From: Warburgia ugandensis | Lineage: Eukaryota > Streptophyta > Magnoliopsida > Canellales > Canellaceae | Length of the DNA stretch: 64,000 nt | Assembly (NCBI GenBank): GCA_035236585.1 | Contig: CP141132.1 | Coordinates: 41,047,880 to 41,111,879, forward strand | Direction of reading: 5' to 3' | Shown here: in pieces, positions 35,169-47,330 of the stretch | Numbering within the stretch: the first letter of the stretch is position 1 | How the letters are laid out: every line of letters begins with the position of its first letter | The notes under the pieces: generated by a model | The model's input: the letters and a program-made list of their open reading frames with translations, nothing else | Databases searched by the model: none | Told to the model about the DNA's origin: nothing | Translations under genes and position numbers: made by a program

Positions 35169-37156
35169 TATTAAGTCTTCATTTTTGGCTAAAAGACCCC
35201 TAGTTTAGCATTTAATTAGATCATCCAACTGTCCAAATTGCAAAATTTAGCTTGATTGACCATCCAAACTTTAATCAATGGTTAGATGATCATTAGAGCT
35301 TATCAGAGGATTAATGTACGGTTTTGATGATTCTAATTTAGTCTTTTATTTTGCAGATCAACTAAAGGAGGGTTGGATGGATCAGATCCAATTTCAATGG
35401 TGCATATCAAGTAGAGATCAAGAGGAAGAGTCCTAATTGAAACAGAAGAGGAAGAAGAGTCCTGGATAGAGATAAGAGGAGTTTGTTGGAGAAAAATGAG
35501 GAAAAAAATTTATAAAGAGGGGAGCCGTATGAGTGGGGAGGAGAGTCCTTTCGGAGTTTTTTTTCTTTTTTGGGTTTTGTTCTTTGCTTTCCTTCTTCCC
35601 TAGTCCTTTGATCATCATTTGTTTAATTTATCTACCATTTTTCTTTTCTCATGCCTCTCCTTTTGTTTTTGTTAACACTTCACAGATCATTCCAGCCTCT
35701 CTACTACACCAGATCCCCAACCTCAGCTCTTTAATTCGCCGCACAACCCCATCACTGGTCACACCCAGTTCCAGGCATCACCGGATCTGTTCCAAATGAC
35801 GGTTATACCAAAGGCGTCAATTTTTTTTCTCCATCTTCACCTATACACCGCTACTCTTCTCCACACCCCTCTCTGCTTCTTTTCTATTCCTTTTTCACTT
35901 AGCTCACCCAATTCCCAGAGCAGGCACCGTTTTCCCTCACCGAATGCCCCGCTCAAAAGTGCAATGACCATATTTTCATTGGTGCAAGCGAATTTGGCCT
36001 TACTGTGCGACGCCAGTAACCAACACTCAAACCAATCACCTCTACTTCCTCTACCTTTACCGCCCCAACCAAGCACGAACCCAACTTCCCTATCCATCAT
36101 TGTTCACTTCCATTTGCCTTCCCTCCACCAATCGCATATAGATCGTCCCCGTCTTCCACGCACAAGCAGCACCAGCCCAGGCTGCTCATCCCCATCTCTC
36201 CCTCCACAGACTTACATCTCTGGCGTTGTTCTCTATCATCAGACGTCCTGGGGCAGGAAACCCAAGTTAGGTTTCCACCCCGTGCCTTCCTTTTTCCTCC
36301 TCTCTTCTCCTTCCTCCCTCCTTCTTCTTCTCCCTTTTTCCCCCATCTCCTTCTCTGGTTTTCTCCTCATCGTTTTCCCCTGGGTTTTGTTTAAAACCAG
36401 AAATCTGGGAAAGCCCAATTCTGCCCTTATCAGATCTCATTAATTCCACATCTGTCCTCATTTTAATTACGTCTATATCCCCATTTTAATTTTGTATGAG
36501 TCCCTATTTTATGTACAGATGTGTCCCTAACTATTCCGGTTTTGTTTTATCCACCTTCTGCTTACCTAGGAATAGATTAATCAAGACAGATCAATTAAGG
36601 TCTAACCCAATGAACGGGTTAGCCTTAACCAATCAAAATATTCAATTCCTCATTTGTTTCTCTTCTGATTTCAAATTAATTTTGAGGACATCCATTGTCA
36701 TGATTAATGTCTCTAATCTTTGATCTGAACCCCAGAAAGTGATCTAAACCATCCAATGCCCAAAATTCTTATTTAGGCCAGATCTCTTAGAATTTATGAA
36801 ATCTGCCTAATCCATCTTGTGGATCATCAATTAGGAGTACCAGGAAGATTCTGATGGAGTTTGATGGAAGTTCATATGCTTAGATCTGAAGAAATTGACA
36901 ATAATCAGTCTAGGGAAGTGGGATTTTCTTGTTTCTTTAGTTAATTTCTGTTATTCTTGTGTTGAACTTCTGTAATTCTCATTGATAAATTATTTCTGAA
37001 TTCTGAATTTTTTTATTAAATTTTATCAATTGATTGAATTTTAAATAATTAAATTTTATTAAAAATTCCAAAATTCTAAAGCGAGTCCTAGTGCATTCGA
37101 CCTGTATTAGCATAGCTATACTATAATAGCCCGTGCACTTGCAAAAAACATCAACA
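35169..37156 (+). repeat. Athila-like 5' LTR
   Basis: It matches 53075-55071 from TTAAGT-CTCATTTTTGGC to CATCAACA. The first bases are TATT where the 3' LTR has TGTT. A pyrimidine-rich central zone (35560-36400) is open for 215 codons at 35796-36443. The same frame is broken in the 3' LTR and shows no known domain, so I do not call it a gene. A conserved TATA element is at 35511. Confidence 0.85.
35511..35519 (+). promoter_or_regulatory. Candidate TATA box in 5' LTR
   Basis: TATAAAGAG, about 340 bases into the LTR and preceded by an A-rich run, is kept in the 3' LTR at 53417-53425. It is the best TATA-like site conserved in both copies, so it may set the element's transcript start shortly downstream. 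Confidence 0.45.
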
Positions 37157-37162
37157 AGTTTT

Positions 37163-37180
37163 TGGCACCGTTGCCGAGGA
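37163..37180 (+). other. Primer-binding site, tRNA-Asp type
   Basis: TGGCACCGTTGCCGAGGA, six bases after the LTR end, is close to the complement of the plant tRNA-Asp 3' end, the primer known for Athila-type elements. Two positions differ from the usual TGGCGCCGTTGCCGGGGA, both as G to A changes. Confidence 0.75.
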
Positions 37181-38384
37181 CTTACAAAGGAGTTTTTATA
37201 AAATTTAATTCAAAAATTCAAAAATATTAGGAATTGCATTTTAGGTCATTTTAGGTGCATTTTTTATTTTTATTTTTAGTGCATAACCAACTAATTTCCT
37301 GAAATTGGTACTTATTTCTAAAATTTCTTTTTCAGGGACATAGGAAAGTGGAAAAAATTGGCAAGAAAATCTTCATCAACATGGAAATTTCCCTGCTTTC
37401 CTAGATTAGGATTTTTTTTCCTTTTGAGTAAAGCTTGTAGTGAGGATCCTTGTAAATTGCAATTTCTATTTTCATTTTAAAGGGTTGTATAATACAGGGC
37501 AAGTGTGGGATAAGGTGGCCCACACTTGATCTTCATTAGAAACCCCACTGTAAGTTTCCTCACTCATTCAAATTCCTAGATTAGGGTTTGCATTTAGAGT
37601 AAATTTGCACTGTTTGGTAGGATAAATCATATAGAAAGCATCCTCATATAATTGTTGCATTTTTAGTTTTTGCATTAGTTTATCACTTTTATTTGTATCT
37701 TAGGATACGGTTAATGCTTTAAGGTGATATATGTGCTAATTGAACTACCATGGAGTGTGGAATTAATTAGTAAGGGCACCCTACGCCCATAAGATCATGG
37801 GTGAATTTCATCACCACTCCTTGGCCCACCTAGGATAATCACCTCAAGCGCACTACCTAGCCTTTAATTCAAATTAAAATCAATCAAAAGAGACCTATAG
37901 GGCTATCACATGCTCGTAGGACCCTCTTATTAAGACTCGATTTATTGTCACTCTAGTGGCTTTGGAGCACTGTGGTTATTGAGGGTTGTCTAATAAAGCC
38001 TCGCTCTTCCCTCACCTCCTATTAACGTTTGTGAGGTCTAAACGCCTCCTTACACGAGGGTTGTATTAACCACCTTACGAAGAACCTAATTGGTAAGCAA
38101 TAATCAAGTCTAAAGGAGAGGAGGAGCACTAGATTAGACTAATTAAAAGCATTGTCCCCACACATATTCAAGAAAATCAATATATTGCTTATTAGCCTGA
38201 GGTGTTTGACTGTGCCTTTTTGCTGGCATTACGTAGAGTTAGAGTTAGCATTTAGAAGTAGGATATTTTAGATTAGGAATAGTTCATGCAAGGGCTTCGA
38301 TCTCAGAACCCTGAGCTACTATTGTTAAACCCAGAGATTCAACGCATCTAAAACCAAGGGGAAAGAAACCTAGTTCCTAACCCT
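37181..38384 (+). other. Athila-like untranslated leader
   Basis: Noncoding leader between the primer site and the gag start. 37760-38140 is colinear, in antisense, with a segment of LTR family A (4800-5160 and 43855-44220). No RNA structure was computed. Confidence 0.65.
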
Positions 38385-39915
38385 ATGGCTGAACCACCAA
38401 TAGAGATTGAGAGCAAGACTATTAGAGATTTTTATGCACCGCTCCAACTTAATACCCCCTCCTGCATAGCATTACCTCCAACTAATGCTGACCACTTTGA
38501 GTTAAAGCCGGGAGTAATTCAGTTACTCCCTACTTTTTATGTTCAAGATCGAGAAGACCCATACCTACATATCAAGGAGTTCCTTGATATTTGTGCCACA
38601 TTTAAGTTTTGAAATGTTTCAGATGATTCAATTAGGCTAAGGTTATTTCCGTTTTAACTTAAGGACAAAGCCAAGTCGTGGCTTAATTTGGAGGTAGGTT
38701 CTATACATGCATGGGACCAATTGTCTAAGAAGTTCCTGAACAAGTTCTTTCCCGTTCACAAAACAAATGCCCTGCGCCATGAAATTATAAATTTCCAACA
38801 AAGGGATGATGAATAATATTATGAATGTTGGGAACTATGGATTGAACTATTGCAAAAATGCCCTCACCATGGATTTGAGAAATGGCAGCAAGTTCAATAC
38901 TTCTATGAGGCATTAACGCCTCAAAATAGACAAATGATAGATCTAGCGAGTGGAGGGACCTCATGTTAAAAGATGAAAATGAAGTTGGGAATTCTTTCAA
39001 ACTATAGCTGATAATTCTAAACAATGGGATTATTCAAATAAAAGAGAAAGAACTAACTAGCCTACTAAGAAAGGAGGTATCTACGAGATAGGAGCACATA
39101 TTGATCTATCCAATAAGCTCATCTCTGTCTTTAAAAAATTAGCTGGAAGAATGGACAAGCTTGAGACTATTTTTTAATCTTTCATAGCTATTACATTATC
39201 TCAAAAACCTCCACAAGAGGTATGCGCTATTTGTCCTAGTCCAGGCCATTTTACCTCAGCATGTCCATCTAATAAAGCATTCCTTGAATATCTTGTAGAC
39301 CAAGCGAATGCATTGAATGCATATCGCCAACCTAGCGACAACCCATATTCTGAGACCTATAGCCCTAGATGGGCTAGGCATCCCAATTTATCTTGGTCAA
39401 AGAATAACCACAAAGGGGGGCCATCTGTAAATCCCCCTGTCTAAAACTTTCCTCTTAGAACTACAGTTCCCCATCATCCACCTGGCTTCCAACAACCTTT
39501 ACAACAAAAGAAACCATATTCAGAGCAAAACATCCACACCATATGGAATAATTTGTAAAAGATAATGATTACACTAAAAAGGCCTTACACCAATTGCAAA
39601 ATGATAGTAGGCATTCAGTCAATGTCAACTCTCAAGCCATAGCTAAGCTAGAGGTGCAAATTAGCCAATTGTGTCATGAATTACATAATAGAGGAAAGGG
39701 TTAGTTTCCTAGTCAACCTATCCCTAACCCTAAGGGTCAATTTGAGATAGGGTCAAGTTCTCAAAACCATAACCCTCATGAGCATGCCAAGTCCATAATT
39801 ACCCTTAGAAATGGTCGTCAAATTGATAACAAAGAAGGGCAGGCTAAGGAAATTGTAGAGGAAAAAGAGGCAACAAAAATTCAAGAAAAAGAGAAAAGAC
39901 AGACCAACCTTTAGA
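38385..39915 (+). pseudogene. Athila-like gag
   Basis: The start codon at 38385 opens a frame reading MAEPPIEIESKTIRDF, the usual gag opening in this lineage, then PSCIALPP and GVIQLLPTFY, LHIKEFLDIC. Stops follow at 38611 and 38656. The conserved block KFLNKFFPVHKTNALRHE (about 38730) and LLQKCPHHGFEKW (about 38850) is intact at motif level. A zinc knuckle, CAICPSPGHFTSAC (CX2CX4HX4C, about 39222-39265), marks the nucleocapsid part. Gag forms the cytoplasmic particle in which reverse transcription occurs. Several stops, for example after MDKLETIF, and frame changes after 39500 make it nonfunctional. Confidence 0.8.
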
Positions 39916-39922
39916 ACCTATA

Positions 39923-40144
39923 GTGGAGGCACCCTATGTGCCTGAAGCCCCTTTTCCCCAATTACCGAATAAAGCTAGGAAGGGATCAAACTTCAATGAG
40001 TTAATGGAAGTGTTTAAACATATACAAATCAATATGCCATTGCTCAATGCAATTAAAGACATCCCGGCCTATGCCAAATTCTTAAAAGAGCTCTACACAA
40101 CAAAGCGAAAGCTTAATGTACAAAAGAAAGCCTTCCTCACCTAA
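39923..40144 (+). pseudogene. Gag-protease linker fragment
   Basis: An open stretch of 73 codons with PFPQLPNKARKGSNFNELM, then INMPLLNAIKDIPAYAKFLK and KRKLNVQKKAFLT. This is the well-kept linker just before the aspartic protease in Athila-type polyproteins (usual form INIPFVEAL..MPKYAKFLK). It is one frame with the neighbouring protease only if the stop at 40142 is ignored. Confidence 0.7.
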
Positions 40145-40149
40145 CAAGT

Positions 40150-40600
40150 AAACCCTTTGATTCAACACAAGACCCCACCAAAATTTAGAGACCTAGGATG
40201 TCCTACAATCACTTGCATCATTGGAGATCATGTCATAGATAGGGCACTTCTTGACTTAGGGGTTCTATGAGCAACTAAAACTTGGAGAGTTGAAACCAAC
40301 CACTACCACGCTACAATTAGCTGATAGATCTATCAAGATACCTCATGGTTTAGTTGAAGATGTCTTGATACAAGTGGATGAGTTTTATTACCCTGTTGAT
40401 TTCATTGTGCTAGACACCCAACCTATATCAGACCCAGGTAGTCAAATCCCAGTCATCTTAGGGCATCCATTCTTGGCAACGTCCAACACCATTATTAATT
40501 ATGTGAATGGTGTAATGAAACTCTCACTCAGCAACATGAAGGTTAAGCTTAATGTTTTTAATGTCGATCAGCAACATTTAGACCTCGATGATCCCTGTGA
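40150..40600 (+). pseudogene. Athila-like aspartic protease
   Basis: CPTITCIIGDHVIDRALLDL leads to the active-site block at about 40255, here DLGVL then a stop, where the family has DLGAS. The frame changes and continues from about 40284 with LGELKPTTTTLQLADRS, VEDVLIQVDEFYYPVDFIVL and IPVILGHPFLATSN, the second conserved protease block (ILGRPFL-type). The enzyme cuts the polyprotein into its parts. The lost active-site serine region and the frame change show it is dead. Confidence 0.75.
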
Positions 40601-41932
40601 TGTCAACTTGATTGAGAGTCTAATTAATGAGAGTCATTCACCATTGTCCATCTCAGACCCACTAGAGGCTTGCCTAATGCATTTTAATAGAGAATTTGAT
40701 ATAGACAAGTCTATTGAGGAGGTAAACAATCTTTTAGATGCTGCATCACTCATGGATACCTCTAAGTGGGGTCCTTATGTGGAACCACTCCCATCGTCTA
40801 AATCTGTCCCCATACCCTCAATAGAGCAACCACCATCTCTGGACCTAAAACCCTTGCTTGATAACTTGAAATATTCACACTTAGGCCCAGATGAAACCTT
40901 ACTTGTAATAATAGCATCAGACTTAGATAGAGAACAGGAGGGTAAGCTATTAGATGTCCTTAAGGAACATAAAACTACTCTAGGGTGGACAATAGCAGAC
41001 ATAAAGGGGATAAGTCCAACCTTATGCATGCATAGGATATATCTAGAAGAAAATGCAAAACCTTCTAAGGAAACTCAAAGGCGACTGAACTGCCACATGA
41101 AGGACGTGGTTAGAGATGAAGTCCTAAAACTCTTAGATGTTGGCATCATATACCCTATCTCTGATAGTACTTGGGTCAGCCCTGTTCAGGTTGTACTTAA
41201 GAAATCTAGGGTCACTGTAGCAAAAAATGAGGATAATGAGCTAGTCCCCACCCACATGACTATTGGGTGGAGAGTTTGTATTGACTATCGAAAGTTGAAC
41301 GCGGTCATGAGGAAAGATCATTTTTCTCTACCATTCATTGACCAAATGCTAGAGAGGTTAGCCGGACATAGCTATTACTATTTTGTTGGATGGATATTCT
41401 GGTTTTAACCAAATTCCTATAGCACCAGAGGATCAGGAGAAGAGCACCTTCACCTGCCCTTTTGGAACTTTCGCCTATAGATGTATGCCTTTTGGGCTTT
41501 GTAATGCTCCAACTACATTTCAAAGGTGTATGTTGAACATTTTCTCATACATGGTAGAAAGATTCCTTGAGGTGTTTATAGATGACTTTTCAGTATTTGG
41601 GTCATCATTTGATGAGTGCCTGCACCACTAGAAGTTAGTACTTGTAAGGTGTCAGGAGAAGAATCTGGTCTTAAATTGGAAAAAGTGTCATTTTATGGTA
41701 CATAGTGGGATAGTATTAGGCCACATAATATCACACAATGGGATAGAAGTCGGTAAGGCAAAAGTGGATTTAATAGCCAACCTTCCTCCACCAAGGACAG
41801 TAAAAGAAATTCGCTCTTTTTTAGGACATGTTGGCTACTACAGGCGATTCATCAAAGATTTTAGTAAAATTGACAACCCCTATGTAATTTACTTACAAAG
41901 GAGGCCACTTTTGACTTTGATGAAGTCTATAA
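40601..41932 (+). pseudogene. Athila-like reverse transcriptase, 5' to LTR A2
   Basis: A long frame (40290-41408) carries the linker and the start of RT: GIIYPISDSTWVSPVQVV, GWRVCIDYRKLNAVMRKDHF and PFIDQMLERLAGH. A frame change near 41385 is followed by 41383-41631 with MLDGYSGFNQIPIAPEDQEK, MPFGLCNAPTTFQRC and the catalytic FIDDFSVFGSSFDE (family FMDDF). After a stop at 41629 the RT connection continues (GIVLGHIISHNGIEV, FLGHVGYYRRFIKDFS). It stops at solo LTR A2. RT makes DNA from the element RNA. The YxDD-type Asp pair is kept, but the frame breaks leave no working enzyme. Confidence 0.85.
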
Positions 41933-44900
41933 TGTGACGACCTGGGTTTTTGTAACACATTTTGTAATGTATTTTGAAAGGTAGGGCACTTAATAATGTA
42001 AATTTTTTTCGCAAAACAAAGCAGCGGAAATTCTTTTCTTTAAAACTTATTTTGAAAACCCAAGTCACCACTTCATACATAACATAAGTACAATTTGTGT
42101 ACAAAATAAAATTCCATTGAAGGAATATATTTTTATTAAATCCCAAGATCCATCCAGTGGTTCACAGTACAGCCAAATCTATTACAATACTTGTCCAAAT
42201 TACATAATCCAAAACTCAAGCTCACCATACAATAAAACTCTCAACAAAGCAAAATACATGTCTTCAAGGGTGTACCTTGAAGATTATTCTCTTCAAGTCT
42301 TCTATCGTCTTCAGCTCCTAACTCTCCTTTCGTGTATCTGAGATATTGCAATATTTACAATATCTCAACAAGCAATGCTTAGTAGGGGATTCAAGAAGCA
42401 TAATAATTGACAATATAATTCCAATACTTCATAATTCCATTCTCCCTAAACATACTCCTTACTTTATAAGTTATGTATATCTATATACATACATACTCAT
42501 CATGAGTAAACTAGTTAAATTTATGAAAGTAGTCAAATATCATTCCCAACTAAGCTGATCAATTCTCTTCATTTTGAGAATTTAGTATTACAACTAGTCT
42601 TATACTCGGAATTTCCTTTCTTGGAAAATATTGGTAATATGCAATTACCTAACATTTCATTATGCTAAAACATAAGGCATCTCACTATGCCTATTCTCAT
42701 ATTTATCATAGTGCAAAATAATCAAAAAGGTTGCCATGCTGAAGTCCAATCCGTACTAGCGCGCTCGGATAACTGCCCTGTTAACCATTGATACCACAGT
42801 GGAAAACATTATGTCACTGCTCGTATGGGGGGACAAGACTTTCATAGTGGAGGCCTTCCCATAATTGCCCCACCCGACTTTTAGCCTTTCATAGGGCAAG
42901 GTATCATCAAATCATCAAATTTCAAGGAGCGGGTGGCCAAACCCCTATAACTCCTCTAGCAATAGCATCCCCCTAGGCTTATGCCTATTAAAACAAACTC
43001 ACAAGCCTCCAAGCTTGTATGTAAAATAGATTTCATATATATTCGACCATCTATCTGTTTACTTAGGGCTGAAATATTTTCTAGTTCCCTATTCACTTAT
43101 AGTCTAGTCCTTAACCATCTTATATGTGTTTGGTTGGATCATAAGGTTTTCAAGGGATTTAATACAAGAATTAACATTACTCTTGTCAACATAAGATTAT
43201 GAGTTCAAACATATATATCGCATGTAAATGCATTCATCAAATCCTCCTACCTTTAAGGAGTGATCTCTTTTTCCAAATCTTCCATGATCCTGACTGATGT
43301 ATGTAATCTGTACATCCATACATATTGTCAATATATAAATTTTGAACAATCTTATTGATCACTAGATCTGATGTTTAGAATGATCTTTAGATCATTCATA
43401 TCTAAGTATTTTTCTATCTCTAAGTCTTAGTGTGTCCATCTCCTTGATCTTGATCTTTCATAGATCTATTGATTGACAATCTACACATGTTGATAAAGAT
43501 CAAGGTCCTAGATCTTTTATCATCTAGTTCTTCTTTTATCTAAGTTCAGTTATTGGATCATCCCTAAGGAGGATAATCTTAGTTTTCTTCCTTGAATCAT
43601 CTTTGATCAATGGTTTGGATTATCTAATCTAATGAACTAGAGCAAGCATACAAATAAACATGCATATTAAGTATAATATAATATTCTTATTCTTCTTGAT
43701 CATCCAAGATCTAATGGATCTTGTTTGATCATCCTTATCTTACTTACATTTTTTATTAGGGTTAGGTAATTTACTAACCTTTAATACTCTTACTATTATT
43801 ATTCAACCAGTTAATGTTTTGTTGTTTGAAGGTAACTTATTTAAGCCTAAGTCTAGACTACTCCTCTTATTTCCAATTGGCTAAGGCTTACTCGCTGAAT
43901 GGGTGAACACAAAGCAGTACTTCAATCCTCATGTAAGGAGGCATTTAGACCTCACAAATGTCAACGAAAGGTAGGGGAAGAGCGAGGCTCTATTAGATAA
44001 CCCCCTTGACCACCATGTTCAACATTCACTAGAATGACCATAGCTCAACCTTTCATAAGGTTCCTATAAGCATGTTGACCCTAAGTACTCTTTCTAATAG
44101 ATTTTAATTAAGTCCATGAATATTTACAGTGTCATTCATGGGGTTTATTATTCTCCTAGTTTGGGCCAAGGATTTGATAATCCTTATATTGTCCTACTAA
44201 CTATAGCCCTTACTAATTAAGTCCAAAGTACTCCATTCTTATTTGTGTCATAAAACTCTACTTTCTCATTAGATCCCACTTATGATGTTTTATGCTCTTT
44301 ATCTCATAACAAGTAGATCTACTAATAAAATTTAGCCATAAATGAATTATAAATTCAAAGCATAAAACTACATAATTGAATACTTAATGATAATGAGGCA
44401 AGGTACTTAAAATTACACTAGCATGATTTCCAACTAATATACCTTAATAACTCAATTTAAACTGACATGGACCTTAGGTATAATCTCATACTATAGCATA
44501 ATCTTATATGAAATTCTAGCATGGTCCTAAGTTACAATGGCATGAAATCATACTAAAGTGCCCCTAAGATAATTAAATCTAGCAACCTATGATAACAATA
44601 TAATCACATATCATGCTAAAGTCTAAAAGTTACACTATCATGCTTTATAACATAAATCATATTTAAGATGCTATTAGAAAAGGAAAATGTTTATATTAAT
44701 ATTTTTAGAAATCTTCACTTATGATCCAACCATTAGATCTTAGATCTTTTCCTTTTTATTAAGGGTTTTAATTATATTTAGGGGGTTCTCTTTATTAAGG
44801 TCCAAAGGTCATATTGTTTTTTTTTTTTCATAATCCATCCATGATCTCCTTGGATTTCATCATATCAACATCCATCCCATCCATTTCAAGGATCTGATCA

Positions 44901-46829
44901 CACTTGATCTTATTGATCAAGTGGGTCCCTTTGAAATTTTTAGGGTTTTTCTACCATAGTGGGCAGATCCCTTAATATCTCTTAGATCTATCCAAATAAA
45001 TTATTTAGATAACTTCATTTCAATTTTATATCATTATTAAGACATATTTCTAAGATCTGATCATCTCAGATCTTAAAGATCTAGGTAATTGGAAACTTGT
45101 TTCTTTAATACAGAAAGTTTTATTACATAATTTTTAGATTTCATCATTTCATCAGAAAATAGAGGTTTCAAGCTTTCCATAGCTTCTTTCCGATCTCAAT
45201 TTGGAGTTCAGATGGCTCCGGAATTAGATCTGGAAGTTCATAGTCCTTCCTAGGGCCAAGATTTGATCTGAGCCCAAAGGAATGGACGGCCCAGATTTTT
45301 TGAACAGAAACGAGCTGGGCGGAATGCTCCCACTCATCAGGCATGTCTGCCACAGAGGTGCTACAGATGCTCCCTTCCGGGACATCCACAGAAGCGGGTG
45401 GAACGAGCGGAATGCTCATTGTTCACGTGCTTGTAATCGGGACGTGAGGCGGGGGCGCCTGCTCGTTAGTTTTCCAGAAGCGCCGTCGTTCCGCTTGGAA
45501 AGACGTCCCACGCACAGTGCGCACACGGAATGCTTCTGCATGCAGCATTTTTCGTACTGCGTCGTGCCGAGCTTCTTAGGCCCCTTTCGATCAGGAGATT
45601 GGACCGTCCATTCTGGACCGTCCAATCAATCCTCTATCAATTGAGGCCCCAATCCTTATCAAATCTTCGTGAAAATTCTACCTTAAGGGTTTTGGACCCT
45701 TCTAGATCGATTGGTAGGGTCTAATTTTCCATTTGAGTCCTCTATCATCCTAAATTGAAGGTGCTGTTGTTACTTCTTTTTTTTAATCACCAAAATAAAT
45801 TACAGTAAAATAAAATTTTCATTAAACATTAGTAAACATGTATAGAAAGTATTCCCACCTACCTGATTAGAGAAAAGATGTTGTTTATGTGTCCAATTTA
45901 AAAGAAATACCCTTTTGATGAAGATATGGCCCAAGATCATCTTTCTTGCAATATTCCGTTGTTTGAACCGTTGGATCTTGAAATTGCTTTGGGGGTTTTG
46001 TAGGTAAGGTATGATGGGAAGTTTTGGACGATGGAATTGACGATATTAGATCTGGAACAGAGTGCCTAATTGATTTTAGGTCTCTTGTTCCAATCTAAAA
46101 GGAAAAAGAAATTGAAAAGAGAGAGATCTCGTGGGATTTTTGGGTTGTTGGGGAGGGATCTAGGTCTAATTTTTCAGGGAGAGTGAAAAAAATTTTGTGG
46201 GAATTTTAGCAGTATTTTTGGAGGATTTTTGGGGTTGTATTTATAGGCATTTTGGTCTTCTTTCATGATGATATGCATTAATGATGGTTAATTTTTTATT
46301 ATTAAATAAGCTTTGGATTCTCCCATTCTTCACCTACTTCCCCAAGACCAGCTGGTATGGTTTGACCCATGATTTCACATGGACTGGCCATAGGATTTGT
46401 TTTTGGGTCCCTTGTGGGCCTCATGTAGGCCCCACATGGTGTAAAAATACCATTTTACCCTATATATATAATTAGGATTTATTCCCATGATCTCGAAATT
46501 GAGTGTACTTAGTGGCATTGGATTTGTATTTCTCAGTGCATTATAAATTTTGAAGTCTCAGATTTTGATTTTTGGGTAAAATTACTATTTTACCCTTTTG
46601 TCCAAGAAATGAAGAAAATTAAGGATTTTTCATCCGAATTTAGAATTTGTCGTGCTTACAGTCATTCTGAAGGGTTTGCTATGTTTACTTTCAATTGTAC
46701 ATGTCTTATTCTTTGATTATACTTTTATAAGAAGTATATTCTAAATAACCCTAATATTTCAGCCCAAACTTTATGAAACTCAAACTTTATTTATTTTCTC
46801 AATCAATTACAAAAATTGGGGTTATTACA
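41933..46829. mobile_element. Solo LTR A2 (4.9 kb, family A)
   Basis: It starts TGTGACGACCTGGG and ends GGGGTTATTACA. The flanks TATAA (41928-41932) and TGTAA (46830-46834) form a 5-bp duplication with one change. Pol coding resumes exactly after it (46835), which defines the insertion. It aligns with A1 over its length but holds a GC-rich zone at 45280-45610 that A1 lacks at that place. No internal element genes are present, and open frames inside it are chance. Confidence 0.8.
43855..44220 (-). repeat. Segment of LTR A2 homologous to the antisense Athila leader
   Basis: The reverse complement of 37760-38140 matches here with words GAAGAGCGAGGCT, CTATTAGA, GGGCCAAGGA and CCCTTACTAATTA in order. 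It is the same place as 4800-5160 in A1. Confidence 0.7.
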
Positions 46830-46834
46830 TGTAA

Positions 46835-47330
46835 CAAAGTATTTGAGTGACTCAAGGCTAAATTGACTTCTACACCTATTATTCGACCACCAGATTGGAA
46901 CACACCATTTGAAATAATATGTGATGCGTCGGATTATGCCATTGGAGTTGTTTTGGGGCAGCACATTGATAAACTTGTCCATGTGATATATTATGCTAGT
47001 AAAACACTAAATGATGCACAACTCAACTATTCCACCACTGAGAAAGAGTTGTTAGCTGTAGTGCTTGCTTTAGATAAGTTTAGATCTTACCTGTTTAGGG
47101 TCTAAAGTTATAGTATACTTGGATCATGGGGCTTTAAAATACCTCCTTTCTAAAACGGATGCAAAACCTAGGTTGATCTGTTGGATATTACTGCTACAAG
47201 AATTTGACTTAGAAATTCGAGGCAAGAAAGGTTCAAAAAATGTCGTAGCAAATTACTTATCTAGATTAGTGGTGGAGCACACTAGCAATTAAGGGCCTAT
47301 AACTGAGTCATTCCTAGATGAACAATTATT
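46835..47330 (+). pseudogene. Athila-like RNase H
   Basis: Downstream of LTR A2 the frame reads LTSTPIIRPPDWNTPFEIIC, DASDYAIGVVLGQ, YYASKTLNDAQLNYSTTEKE and [15 protein letters not shown]. The Asp of CDASD and the Glu of TEKELLAVV are the first two catalytic acids. The next part is frameshifted, with DHGALKYL for the usual YTDHAALKYL. This domain removes RNA from the RNA-DNA hybrid. It was joined to the RT at 41932 before LTR A2 inserted. The region to about 47300 includes the RNase H to integrase connector ([20 protein letters not shown]). Confidence 0.8.

Noticed and set aside
35796..36443. 215-codon open frame in the Athila 5' LTR
   Set aside because: It lies in a pyrimidine-rich LTR zone, is Pro/Ser/Leu-rich with no domain, and the same frame is broken in the 3' LTR.
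45282..45724. Overlapping open frames in LTR A2
   Set aside because: They follow from the local GC-rich composition (few stop codons) and have no family match or counterpart in LTR A1.
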